Of a stretch of DNA of 64,000 nucleotides, positions 12,467 to 23,200 are shown in pieces. Origin of the DNA: Typhlomys cinereus (taxonomy: Eukaryota; Chordata; Mammalia; Rodentia; Platacanthomyidae); assembly GCA_023101885.1 (NCBI GenBank), contig JALPQD010000642.1:248001-312000 (forward strand). The letters run 5' to 3'. The notes under the pieces were generated by a model. That model saw nothing but the letters and a program-made list of their open reading frames with translations. It was not told the DNA's origin and searched no databases. The first letter of the stretch is position 1; the number at the start of each line of letters is the position of its first letter. A program made the translations under genes and the position numbers.

Positions 12467-13083
12467 CATCAGAAAGCCTACATTGATCACCTGGAACCAG
12501 ACCAGCCAAATCTCTCCCCATCCTAAAGCTCATTGAAATTTGTGGAAGAGGGGGTGGTAAGATTATAAGAGCCTAAAGATGGGGAGGAGCAATGATACGC
12601 AAGATACTCCACACAAGTTAGGGCCTCAGTAACCATAATAGGACTTCACATGGCCTGAGCAATGAATGACATATCAGTGAACCCCCAAAGTCTAGCATGT
12701 ATCACTGGCAATAGGATCCTTAGAAGCAAGGGATTAACAGTTACAATAGTGTTCCCATACTAAAGGGGAGCACAGGAAAGGGCTCTAGACAATGCTACTG
12801 AGTTCTTACACCTCATTAGAGTGGAGGACGCAGAGGGAAGTTTGACATTCACATTAAAGGATGCTCCAGGGATTGGGGGGGGAAAGGGGGGCACTGGGAG
12901 AAAGGGAGAGAGGGGGTGAAAGGAAGGGGGAAAGGGGGGAGGGGGGTGAAAGGAAGAGGAAAGGGGGGAGGGAGCAAGGGGGACAGGGAAGGGGTGGAGG
13001 CCTCGAGGGAGGGGACTGGGGTACCTATTAAGTTTGTATGATTGGGAAAATAAATACATAAATAAATAATTTAAAATAAGAAA
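12467..13083 (+). mobile_element. Sense 3' segment of the twin-primed L1
   Basis: Begins within the L1 3' UTR at the position equal to about 52,833 of the full-length copy and runs to the terminal block (13019-13042) and an A-rich tail (13047-13083). The G-rich tract (12874-13015) has expanded and drifted compared with the other copies. A possible short target duplication around taaacac(ac)ag (11593-11603 and 13088-13097) is too weak to call. Confidence 0.9.
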
Positions 13084-13870
13084 GATGTAAACACAGTATT
13101 ATGGCACTTCTCAAATAGTTAACCTATCAGCAAAAGGCTTTAGCCTGATTCTCATTAATATACCTGATATCTCTTGAGGAAAGAAGATTGATTTTTCTCA
13201 TTTCTTTCTTAGATAAACATTGATAACTACACTCTAAGAAAATACCATTTGTATGCAGTGCCTTCTTCCCCAGCATCCAAGCAAATTAAAATTACTCAAC
13301 TTTCCAAATTTACATATACATTTCTCTTGTTAGAATGTATAAATTAGAGGCAAAATACTACCTGCAAATTAGAGTGAAAAAGAAAGTAAGTTACAGACTA
13401 CATGGAATAAGAACAAATTTTAAAGATGAGCAAGCTTCTCTAAAACATGACTGTTACATGATATGAAGCAAAATGAAAAGGTCAAGGGAACATAGGGATT
13501 TGTCACTTAACTTTATATTGGTTTAGAATTTGAATTCATGTTCAGTCATAGATTTCTATGTCTTAATGTCTACAACATAAAAGAAACTGATGTCTGATCC
13601 TTAAGTGTATCTGCTCAATGCACCCATATATGTGAAAATCCATCCTTTCTTCAATTAATTCACAGTTTTAACAGACAAGGATAAGTAAAACTGGAGAAAC
13701 CACAGCCACAATGATATCAGTAAGCTTTGTCACTGTTAGCCTCTTATTATCACATACATCTTAATTAGTAAATCTGTGCCATTAAGAAAAATAGGTACAA
13801 AGTACAGAAAATCGCTTCATATTGTTGCTTCTAGATTCAGATAAACTTAAAGTACATTGAAAGAACTCTG

Positions 13871-14079
13871 GGGGCTGGAGAGATGGCTCAGGGATTAAGC
13901 CTCTGCCTTGCAGGCGGAAGGTCCTGAGTTCAGATCCTAGACCCCACGTATAGACGCCAGGCGGAAGCAGGGGCGGCCTGCATTTCTGGTCCTGATAGGG
14001 TGGAGCCTGTGAATCCTGGGACAGAGTAAACAAGGAGGAGGTGGAGGCGTCCATGGTGGTTCCAAATTCGCCCTGAGGT

Positions 14080-14170
<91 letters not shown>

Positions 14171-14239
14171 ACATGGGCACACACACATACATACACACAC
14201 GCATACACACACAATTGAATAAATAATAATAATAATAAA
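13871..14239 (+). mobile_element. B2-like SINE, main subfamily
   Basis: Shows the complete architecture: ggggctggagagatggctca head (A box), gagttcagatcc B box (13926-13937), body to about 14,080, a long (CA)n tract (14082-14165, then imperfect to 14211) and a caattgaataaataataat tail. An 8-bp direct repeat aactctgg overlaps both ends (13864-13871, 14238-14245). Pol III transcription from the internal boxes is expected for the family. Confidence 0.9.
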
Positions 14240-14930
14240 CTCTGGTAAGCCTGGAAGTAGAGTTTTGTGGTATCTACAGTCACAAAAATAATATCACAAA
14301 AATAATATTAGAGCTGTAAAAGTCCTTTAAACAATATTCTTCATTGTGTTTCTCAGAAATTTAGTCCTACAGCATTCTTTATGGAAAAAAAACATGAGAT
14401 GGTGTAGTATGTGGTCAAATGAGCTTCGAAAATTAGTGCATTTCAAATTCCCTTTAGAAGAATTACAATAATCTTATTAAGTATGTTGAAAGTTCTGAAA
14501 ACACTTTACATTAGTCATCCAAGGCCATAATATGGGGTTACAAACACCCACAGACTCTTAATGGCATAAAATAACACTTGGTTGGTTGGCTGGATTAAAG
14601 TGGTAGGATTATTTTATATTAGCTTGGATAGAGTCGGGTCTTCTTCATGTGACATGCATGCCTCACTCAAAGATTTCCATTTTGAGACAGTGGGATTGGC
14701 CTTGTTAATTCTGCATTTTGCACATTTTTCCATTGTGCTATGTTCTGGAAGACAAAATGGATAGAATCTCAGCCATCTGGAAAAAGGAATGGTATATCAA
14801 ATTATTACAGGAGCAAAAATGCATAGTAAGTACTATATAAAGGAAAAAAAAAACATGGGACCAGAGGAATATCTCAAATATGGATCTGATCTGTCTGAGT
14901 AAAATTGTCATGGAGATGTTTCTCCACTAT

Positions 14931-15464
14931 ATTAGTCAGGGGTCTCTAGAGAAACAGAGCTGACAGAATTGATATAGATAAAGAGATTTATTAACTTAAC
15001 TCACAAAATAAAAGCAGTGTGGTCCAGCAGTAGCTGCCTGGAGCTGCTCAGTTCTTGAGCTGATTATTTCAGAACACCAAAAGATCCCTGGAAAGTCTTG
15101 AGCTTCAGTCACACTGGGGGGATGAGAGGCTGGGCTCTGATGGCAGCGAGAACAGCAGCCAGGCCAAAGAAGTCAAGTTCTAATGTCAGCCAAGAGCAAC
15201 AGCAGCAACGGTAACAGCAATGGTGTAGAAGGCAGCAGCAGACCGGCAACGTAATCACACAGCTAGTCCACACAAGGTAAGAAAAGAGCGAGTATATCCC
15301 CTTGGCACTTCTTTTATCAGGTCCACCACTATGGTCTGGGTCTTCCATATCAATTAAACAGTGGCCTGCAGGCTTGCTCAAGGGCTCCATCTAACCATTG
15401 ATTCTTCACAGCTGTGCCCCTGACAGCCTATAACTCTCAAGTTGACACCTGAATCTATCACACC
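14931..15464 (-). mobile_element. MaLR/ERVL-like solo LTR
   Basis: The plus-strand head attagtcaggggtctctaga and tail caagttgacacctgaatc match the termini of the 22.6- and 56.4-kb copies. The internal part (15100-15350) differs and is CAG/GCA-rich, giving a meaningless minus-strand frame of 93 codons with a run of cysteines. Confidence 0.5.
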
Positions 15465-15694
15465 CAGTAGAAGTGACATTTGGGCTGATGTCTAGAGGAG
15501 ACAAAAGCATTAATTCAGGAAAAGACCTGAATACATCCCCGACAAATAGGAAATAGAAGAGTGGCCATCACAAAAGGCATTATACAAGGCTGGTTGTGGA
15601 TGGAAGTTTTCGAGAAAGGTCAGAGGTAACCATAGCTGTCTGGCAACAGCAGCACGAGCAAGAGCTTAAGCAAGCATTTTAAACAGCATTTTAT

Positions 15695-16020
15695 TATTAT
15701 TATGTTTATGCTTGTGTGTACATGTGTGTGTGCGGGTGTGGTGTATGAATGTATGGCATATGCATATATGTATCTGTGCAGGTATATGAGCCCATAAGCC
15801 AGAAGAAGACATCAACTGTCCTGCCTTGTTACCTTGAGATAGAGTTTCTCACTAAACTTGGAGCTAGGTTGGCAGGCAGGCAGCTCCAATCATTGTCCTG
15901 CACAAATGTGCAGTATGCTTGGATCAACAGAGAGAATGTGGTGACAGCCAGCTTTTCCCCTGGGTGCTAAAGATTTGAATTCAGTAGTGTTTTTACCCAC
16001 TGAGCTATCTCCCAAGCTAA
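15695..16020 (-). mobile_element. B4/RSINE1-like SINE
   Basis: On the minus strand it starts with a tRNA-like head (RC of actgagctatctcccaagct, 15999-16018) and carries a B1-related middle (ttgagatagagtttctcact, 15834) and a GT-rich tail (15711-15740). The order and spacing resemble the copy at 55.4-55.7 kb. Confidence 0.6.
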
Positions 16021-16364
16021 CGTTTTTCAGGAATAACTGTCTGATGAACATATGCCCAGCAAAAATGCGTTCCTTGCCTTTCACATGCTATCCAAGTGAG
16101 GAAGCCTACCTGGCTAGGATAGATGAGGCACAGGTATTGAATTACAATTCCTGGGTCTCTAGGAAGGTTGTGTCAAATCCCCAAACTCTTATTTCACAAG
16201 ACATCTCCTACAGATTAAATGTCCATAAACTGTAGCTATCCATTCAACCTGTGAGCTATACATTGTTTCTGAATGACTGGAAGAAAACTAAGTTTCAAAA
16301 GGAATAAACATGACATGTGGAAAACAAAGTGTCTCCATATATAAATGCAAAGGTTGTGTCTTCA

Positions 16365-16437
16365 ATGTTATGGCTCAAATCCAGGGTTCAGGCCATGCTA
16401 GACAAGGACTCTGTCCCAGGAATATCTTCTCAGCCTG
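16365..16437 (-). mobile_element. ID-like SINE remnant
   Basis: On the minus strand this resembles the tRNA-Ala-derived ID core: caaatccagggttc (B-box side), atgctagacaaggactctg, then a degraded head at tctcagcct. Short and diverged. Confidence 0.4.
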
Positions 16438-17221
16438 AAATACAGTTTTCTGGAAAATCATTCATGTCTGTTTACCTTTTATCTGTGGCTGTTTTAGAGC
16501 AGTCGCTTTTATGAGAAAAGTTTGCTGGATTCTTGCTACACAGGAATGGGCGGCGGGCATGCATCCTGTGCTTTCTGATGGAGGTCATTTTGTTATTTCT
16601 CATTATTGCCAGTCTTTTCATCAATTGGGAAGTTTGAACTGAGAAGTTGCGGAAGTGGCTAATGGGGCGGAGGCCACTGAGTCAGAGGTAAAAACCTGCA
16701 GGAGGAAAAGAGGTTTTGCTGCCTAGAAAGAACATCAGTTGGTTTTCGTCACTAACAGGAAAGAAGAGGCTGACTTGCAGCCGAGAGTACTTGGAGAGGA
16801 GGAGATAATGGAGTGGGCCAGCAAGGAACTTAGAAAGCTAAAATAAGTGAAAATCAGTAAAATTGCCTTTTGATGCTGTCTAATCCGCAGGAACCCCATT
16901 GAAACAGCTAAAATGGATTGAGTTCCTGCTGGGGCCAAGGCTTGCTATTGATCGTGCAGACCCAGCCAGCAATCCTGCATCTTAGCCAGAATGATTAGTC
17001 TCCAAGAAATCCTGCCCGAAAGCAGTCTTCTATCACTTTTCTGGTGACTCGAGAGTGCATCCTAGGCAAGGCAAAGCCAGTGGGACAGATTCCTGCAACC
17101 CAAGATGGCAAGGTCAACAGGCAAGTATTCTAACCCAACTCATATGTGCTGGATGTGCCGCAAAGTTGCTGTGTATAAGCTCTTACTTGATTCTGAGGCT
17201 CCCTTTATGAATTAGGAAAGA

Positions 17222-17592
17222 AAGTTGGGAGGTATAGTGGTTAATCTTCATTGTTAATGTGACTGGATTAAGGATTGCCATAGAAATATGTCTGTATGCA
17301 TGTGTATATGAGGTTTTTTCCATTCCGGATGGGGGTAACACCATTTCATGGGCCAGGGTTGTGGAGTAAACAAAAGGAGAAAGTGAACTGACCAAGCTTC
17401 CATTTTCTCTGCTTTCAAACTGTGGATACAAAGTGATCAGCTGGCTCCTGTTCCTGCTCCCATGCCTTCCCTGGCATGATTGACAGATGATCTCTCTTCA
17501 AAATGTAAGCCAAAAATATCTTACTGATTTTGTCAAGTATTTTATCAAACCATTCCACTGAGGTTTCTCTTGTTTCCTTACACTTTGGTTTG
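17222..17592 (+). mobile_element. MaLR-like LTR
   Basis: Opens with ggttaatcttcattgttaat and closes with gtcaagtattttatcaaacc. In between it follows the recurrent rodent layout: ctctgctttc, then tgatcagctggctcctgttc, then tgtaagccaaaaat, the decayed polyadenylation region. It lies in tandem with the next LTR. Confidence 0.5.
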
Positions 17593-17611
17593 ATGAACAG
17601 ATAGTTACTTT

Positions 17612-18127
17612 TGGTTGTCAATTTGATTGGACCTAGAATTAACTAACAGATTAGTTATCACACCAATTGAAGAGACTATCTGGATTAATCCATTTGAAAT
17701 ACAGAGATCTCCCTCCACAATGTAGGTGGCACCTTCTAGTGGCAGACTAGATAAAAGGAAGTATGAGAAGATAAAGCTTCCTGTGCTGGCAAACTCATCG
17801 TTCCTCTTGCTACCATTCTTTGCTGACACTGGAGTACACAGACCTTATCTCAGAAGGCAATACGCTGGGAGGATGTGGAAAATTTTATGGCGTGTCCTTG
17901 CTAGAGGAAGTAGTCACTGAACTTGTGCCTTTGAAATTTGTACCAAGGTGATATGATTCTTTTCCTTCTCTCTTCTGTGCTTCCTGTCTGCCATCACATG
18001 AGCCACTATGCCACACCCTCCCCATCATAATGGACTGAACCCTCTCAGCCCATGAGCTAAAGCAGGCCCTTTCTCTCTTTATACTGCTAGGCATTATGTC
18101 ATGGTGATAAGAAGGGTAACTAAGACA
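17612..18127 (+). mobile_element. MaLR-like LTR
   Basis: Begins ggttgtcaatttgattggac and ends gtgataagaagggtaactaagaca, matching the 5' and 3' terminal patterns of MaLR-type LTRs. It shares the same direction as the element immediately upstream. Confidence 0.5.
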
Positions 18128-18463
18128 CACAGTTAATTCGATATTAGCAAACACCAGCCAAACAAAGTTTTTAAATGAGCTTTTCCTTGCACTGTCTGCT
18201 GTTATTGCTGATATCAGAGAAGAGCATTCACTGGGCAATTGCTACCGCTATAGCCTGGACTGAAGGATGAGACACATTGAACAGAGCAGAACCTTCCCAA
18301 AGCAAGGCAAGCCTGGGTGGACTCAAAAATTGAATCTGAGCAGTCTGCAGAAGACAGTCTAGTACATCCAGTATCAATGAACTCAGAGACACACAGTGCA
18401 GTTACTTTTCATGTGGCCCTAACTGATTAATAACATTGATGATCTTGAAACATCCTTTATTTT

Positions 18464-18469
<6 letters not shown>

Positions 18470-18554
<85 letters not shown>

Positions 18555-18558
18555 GAGA

Positions 18559-18598
<40 letters not shown>

Positions 18599-18829
18599 TA
18601 TATGTCCCCGTGGAGGACCAGTGGTGACTTCAGAAATCATCCTGGATTGCTTCTACCTCTTTGCTTCTCTCTGGGATTTCTCAAGCTCCTTGATAGGCTC
18701 CACCTATCAAGGCCAGAGTGCAGGCCGAAGCTGTTTCCACCTGGTGTTTTTATGTGGGACCTGGGATCCGAACTCAGGACCTTTTGCTTGAGAGGCAGAG
18801 TCTTAACCTCTGAGCCATCTCTCCACCCC
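18470..18829 (-). mobile_element. B2-like SINE with (GT)n-(GA)n tail
   Basis: On the minus strand: head (RC of gagccatctctccacccc, 18812-18829), B box (RC of ggatccgaactc, 18764-18775), body, then a bipartite microsatellite of (GT)n 18470-18502 and (GA)n 18503-18597 replacing the usual pure CA tail. Belongs to the same subfamily as the copies at 6.5, 42.0 and 46.1 kb. Confidence 0.85.
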
Positions 18830-18894
18830 TGAAGCATTTTTAAAGGGAAACCTCAAGGCAACATATTGCAGGACCATGGTCCTGGTAAGAACTA

Positions 18895-19285
18895 GATGAG
18901 TGTCATTGTTTGAATGTGAGTTGTCCCTTCTCTGCAGGCTTATGAGTCTGGATCCTTAGCTGGCATTAATATTTGGGAAGGTTTTGGCACCTTTAAGAAG
19001 GGGAGGCTTGCTGGAGGAAAGCAGATCACAGGACGCCTTAAGGTTTGGTAGCCTGACCTTGCTCCTTTTTACTGTCTGACTCTCTCTGCTTTCTGTTGGC
19101 TACAGTATCTGAACCAGCCTCCTGTTTCTGCTTATAGCCATGACTTCTGCTTTGTGATTTGCACCATAAATGAACTAACTCCATGCTAGACCTGTAAACC
19201 AAGTAAATAACCCTTTCTGGGTCTGACCACTGTCTCACAGCAAAAGAAGACAATGGTAGTGAGTTTTGAAACCTTTTGATCAACA
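18895..19285 (+). mobile_element. MaLR-like LTR (older)
   Basis: Starts cattgtttgaatgtgagttg, a recognisable MaLR-type 5' segment, and contains ctttctgttggctacagtat-like and taaataaccctttctgg (polyadenylation-like) blocks in order. Diverged. The 3' boundary is approximate. Confidence 0.45.
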
Positions 19286-19913
19286 GGTTATAAGCAGATT
19301 TTTTTTTCTGTTACTCTAACCATCCATCTTTTTCTCAAAGATCTATCATGTACTAAATAATCTTCCAGGCATCCAAATGCAGCATGGCAGTGGAAAGGAA
19401 AATTCCCTTTTGAATTTGAGCTCGTTACTCTGCTTTTCTATAAGGAGCTTGGGTCTTGGTCATTTCTGAATATATGTGATTTCTGCCTGCACCCTCTCCA
19501 TTAATGGGCATATTAATCCTTTGAAAAATTGCCCTTGGCATCTTTTTGGGGAAGAGGGAATGGGAAGAAACTTGTTTTCTTCACATTATTTAAAAGACCA
19601 CTTGAATTACCTCAGGGCTCTTTTTGCATGAGAAATGGAAACCCCTGTGGCGAAGTATAAAAATGAAATGATTAAGTAGTAGTTGATGTAATAAAACCTT
19701 CTAGAGGGCTGGCATCTTTAAAAGATTGATCCCAGGGTTCAATATATATCTTTCTCGTGGCTCTGCCATATCCATTGACTTTGTTCTCAAAGGCTTTGTG
19801 ATAAAAAGACTGCAAGCTCAAAGGCTAGGTCTTCATACTCTCAAGTTCAAAGTCATAACGAAAGATTTTTCCCCCTCTTTTCCTACACTGTTCATGGCTT
19901 ACCTTATTGATTA

Positions 19914-19990
19914 ATTGTAGTGCCAGGGACCTAATCCAGGGTTTCTTATGTACTAGGCAAGAACCGAATGAGCTATATCCTCACCTCTCA
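19914..19990 (-). mobile_element. ID SINE
   Basis: The reverse complement reads as a tRNA-Ala-like ID core: gaggatatagctcattcggt (A box), ttgcctagtacataag, then ccctggattaggtccctggc (B box region). A 75-bp copy without an obvious A-rich tail. Confidence 0.65.
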
Positions 19991-20095
19991 GGGATTAGCT
20001 TTGGAGTATCATAGGAAATAAGTTAAATGGAAACCTCATAGGTACAAAAGAAAAATACGTATAAGTAGATTACTTTCAAGAGTAAAAACATGGAG

Positions 20096-20682
20096 AATGA
20101 TTCTTTTAATATTTATTTATGCACCTACTTATGTGCTTGTGGACATATGCGTACATGTACCACAGTTATGTATATGGAAGTCAGAGGACAACTTGTAGGA
20201 GCCAGTTCTTTCCTTTTATCATGTGGACTCCTGAGATTAAACTCACTCAGGTCATCAGGTGTAGGAGGAACGGACCAGGCAGGCCTGTATTAAGGTCTCT
20301 GATCAACCATTACTTACAATACCTCCACCTGGGGAGCATGCCACTCAGGGAGGATCTGTATGGGCCACATGCGCAGATGCAACTATCCCCAAGCTACACC
20401 TGCTGTCGGGCCTGGTGCTGACGTCAAACTGCCTGGCTGAGAGGTCAGGACGACTCAGCAAAAGCTCACGCTGAGACTTATGGGAGGTTGGGTGGGGTAT
20501 ATAAGCAGCCCGATATTTACAGTAAAGGAGCCTGTGAGCCTGAGAGCCTGCTTCGCCACTGGCCTGATTTCCGGGCTCTGCGCTGTTCCATGCCAGTTTA
20601 TCCCTGCCCCCAAGGGTCTCCGTGGGACCAGAGACTGCTACTTCAGGCTTGGTGGCAAGCACCTTTACCCTGCTCAGGAAGT
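20096..20682 (-). mobile_element. B3-like SINE interrupted by an LTR
   Basis: The two halves (20096-20259 and 20643-20682) read continuously on the minus strand as an old B2/B3-type SINE: aggcttggtggcaagcac joins gtcatcagg when the LTR is removed. A 5-bp TCAGG sequence occurs at both edges of the insertion. The interrupted host element makes the LTR boundaries unusually clear. Confidence 0.75.
20260..20642 (+). mobile_element. Solo LTR of an endogenous retrovirus
   Basis: A 383-bp insertion with inverted terminal bases TGTAG ... CTACT (presumably CTACA with one substitution), flanked by TCAGG on both sides (20255-20259, 20643-20647). It carries a TATA-box candidate, gtatataagcag (20497-20508). 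It is GC-richer than its surroundings. No internal retroviral genes remain, so this is an LTR left by recombination between two LTRs. Orientation follows the TATA box. The retroviral class cannot be fixed, but the short TSD and length fit a class II-like or class I-like LTR. Transcriptional activity is unknown. Confidence 0.75.
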
Positions 20683-21940
20683 TGATTTTTGACAAAGTTA
20701 TTGCATGCCAAAGAAACCAAAGTTTGTTCTCTGCTTCACATCATATAAAATTAACTCAAAATGGACTGAAAACGTTAATATAAGAATTAAAACAATTACC
20801 TTTGAAAGAAAAGGATACATCCATATGATATTGGATTTGGCAATGCCTTCTTAGACATTACACCCAAAGTACAAGGAACAAAAGAAAAGCCAGATAAATT
20901 ATACATCATCTCAACATTAGCTTTTATACATCAAAGGACACTAATGTAAGTTAAAGGAATGGGAAACTTTCTTAATTACATGTCTCATATAGGCCTTACA
21001 TCCAGAATATATAAAGAATATTCACAGCTCGATAATAAAAAAGACAACTCAATATAAAAATGGGCAAAAATCTGAATAGACATTTCTTGAAAAAAGATAC
21101 AAATGACAACAGCATAAAAAAACAGTGTCAATAATGATCAGATAAATGGGAAACAAAACCACAATTACTTTGATGCTAGAGATTCAACCCAATTCCCCAT
21201 GCTAATGCTCTACTAGGGAGTTATACTCCTAAATAAGCCACAACTTGATACAACTATACATCTAGTAGGATGAACATAATGAAAAATTCAGACAATAACT
21301 CATTAAGTGTGCAGAGAAAATGATGTCAAATCCTGTTTGTATGGATGTGAAACTGATGAAAGCAGTTTACAAAAGAATCTGGATGTTTCCTTTAAAGTTC
21401 AGCAGAGATTACCATAGATTATCACAGATTTCCTTTTTTCTTAACTATTCCTCTCCTAAGGATATGTCCAAGATAAATGAAAACACATGTTTATATGAAA
21501 ACCTACATGTGAGTGTTCAAAACAGCATTATTCATAATAGCCAAAGTATAAAAAAGTATCTACGAACAAATGTGTTGATAAAAGTTTGCATATCTCTACA
21601 ACAGAATATTCTACAATTAAAAAGTAGAGAAATATTAAGATATACTACAACTCAAATGGTATGTGAAAGATACAGAAAACCACATAATATATGATTTCAT
21701 TTGTCTAAAACACTCATAGCTAAAGCATAACAGGCAAATATATAGAGTCAGAAATGAGTAACTGGCGACTTGAGACTAAGGCCATATAGAGGTTAGGAAA
21801 TAATAATTAAATGACATGGAGGAGTGATTAAAATGGTTAAAATTGTATGGTTGTGATGTTCACATAACACTGAATATGCCAAAAATCTAGTGAGCTGCAC
21901 ATTACAAAGGAGTTGAGTTATATCCAATAAAACTATTAGA
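20683..21940 (+). mobile_element. Ancient L1: end of ORF2 and 3' UTR
   Basis: Begins with the ORF2 landmark ttgatttttgacaaagttat and passes gaatatataaagaatattca (21005), aaaatgggcaaaaatctgaa (21056) and agcattattcataatagcc (21523). It ends near a polyadenylation-like ccaataaaac (21924). The order is that of old L1 (L1M type). The frame of 124 codons at 21320-21694 crosses ORF2 and UTR sequence out of register and is not a gene. An ID remnant interrupts it near 21,170-21,235. Confidence 0.8.
21168..21236 (-). mobile_element. ID-like SINE remnant inside ancient L1
   Basis: The reverse complement keeps parts of an ID core (tagagcattagcatggg, then ttgggttgaatctctag). It interrupts the L1 sequence and is therefore younger than that L1. 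Confidence 0.45.
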
Positions 21941-22622
21941 AAATGAGTTAATATTTGACATTGTCAAGTATAGTTCAATTTCCCAAATAAACTAATAGCC
22001 TGTGTTCCCACCAATGAAGTTATGTATTTTAAAAGTTTATTTAATATATTCCTCCATGAAGATTTGAGAATTTCTTTCTCATTTGTCTTCTCCCCATTGT
22101 GTTTCTTATTAAAGTATGTTACTCTATATTATGGAAGCCTTTTCTCATATGAAAAATAACAAACACCAATTGAAATCACATTTGACCAACAGATGAACTG
22201 AAGTAGAAAATAATTTCCAGGTTTTACATATATATATCTTGTTAGGAATTTCATATTATAAAGGGGATGGGTGATATAATTCCCTAATAAGATAATCTAT
22301 AAAATAGACATTAGACCAGTAGTCTTTCACAGACATGCATATTTAGTATTTTATATTTTGATTTCTAAATAAAAATAGAAACTATGAATTCTAAGGATTG
22401 TATTAATTTGTAACACATGACAAAACAAATAGAATGGAAATTTTACTTTAAGTCTTCATTAATGGATTGAAGGAAAGAATAAAGAGTAGGCTCACTAAAT
22501 TCTCCTCTGGTACCCAATTAGAAAGTTTTCTCACACTAGGAAGTCTATCAAAATTATAGAAATAGATCTGGATAACATTGGTGGGTGAGAACAAAAATAA
22601 AACAATAAAGATTTAATCTGTT

Positions 22623-22685
22623 TGTATTAGTTAGGGTTCTCTAGAGTCACGGAATTCACAGAATGAATATATATATGTATATATA

Positions 22686-22741
<56 letters not shown>

Positions 22742-22872
22742 ATAGGAAATTTATTGAGTTGGCTTAAAGATATGGCCGAGGTAGTCCAGCGAAGACTGCC
22801 AGTAGCTGAGGTAGTTCCAACAATGGCTGCCAATAGCTAGCTGATCAGTTTGGTAGTCAAGTGGGTGATGGC
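22623..22872 (-). mobile_element. MaLR/ERVL-like LTR, broken by L1 junction
   Basis: Well preserved, clearly more similar to the 56.45-kb copy than to the other copies, and containing an (AT)n tract at 22669-22736. It stops at gggtgatggct (22862-22872), exactly where L1 3' UTR sequence begins. The remaining part of the LTR is not found on the far side of the L1 at 26.93 kb, so DNA was lost. Confidence 0.6.
22669..22736 (+). repeat. (AT)n microsatellite
   Basis: A nearly pure AT run of about 34 units in the LTR head. The sister LTR copy has a shorter AT run at 56489-56526, so the run is an LTR property that expanded here. Self-complementary and able to extrude a hairpin. Confidence 0.95.
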
Positions 22873-23200
22873 TAAAGGCACCAAGATCCTTGGAGGCAAG
22901 GGATTAGCAGCCACAGCAGTGTTCCTATACTTAAGGAGAACACGGGAACGGGTTCAAGGAATGGCCACTGGGTCCTTGTACGTCATCGGAGAGGAGGGCT
23001 CAGAGGAGAATCAGGCATGCACAAGAAAGGACTCTCTGGGAATTGGGGCGGGAGGCACTGGGGGATGGGGAGGGAGGGGTGAGGGGAGGGGGAGCAGGGG
23101 TTTCGGGGGGAGGAGGAGGGAGGGAGGGAACTGGTGTACCTATTAAGTTTGTATGAGCTGACATAATAATAAAAAATGTAAAAAAAATATAAATAAAAAA
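22873..23200 (+). mobile_element. L1 3' UTR end joined to an inverted L1
   Basis: Matches 10,343-10,681 (aaaggcaccaagatccttgg to an A-rich tail at 23,170-23,200). It is oriented plus, while the L1 that directly follows is oriented minus. A gct microhomology exists at the left breakpoint. No target-site duplication is visible. Confidence 0.9.

Noticed and set aside
12760..13059. Proline/serine-rich minus-strand proteins (also 23000-23440, 53066-53467, 53316-53585)
   Set aside because: These are antisense translations of the G-rich purine tract of L1 3' UTRs.
13782..14283. Cysteine/valine- or threonine/histidine-repeat proteins (also 10913-11161, 18419-18832, 38230-38546)
   Set aside because: They are translations of CA, GT or GA microsatellites in SINE tails.
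20345..20695. 116-codon minus-strand frame as a retroviral protein
   Set aside because: It runs antisense through an LTR and into the flanking SINE; no retroviral motif is present.
21320..21694. 124-codon plus-strand frame
   Set aside because: It crosses decayed ORF2 and 3' UTR sequence of an ancient L1 out of register.
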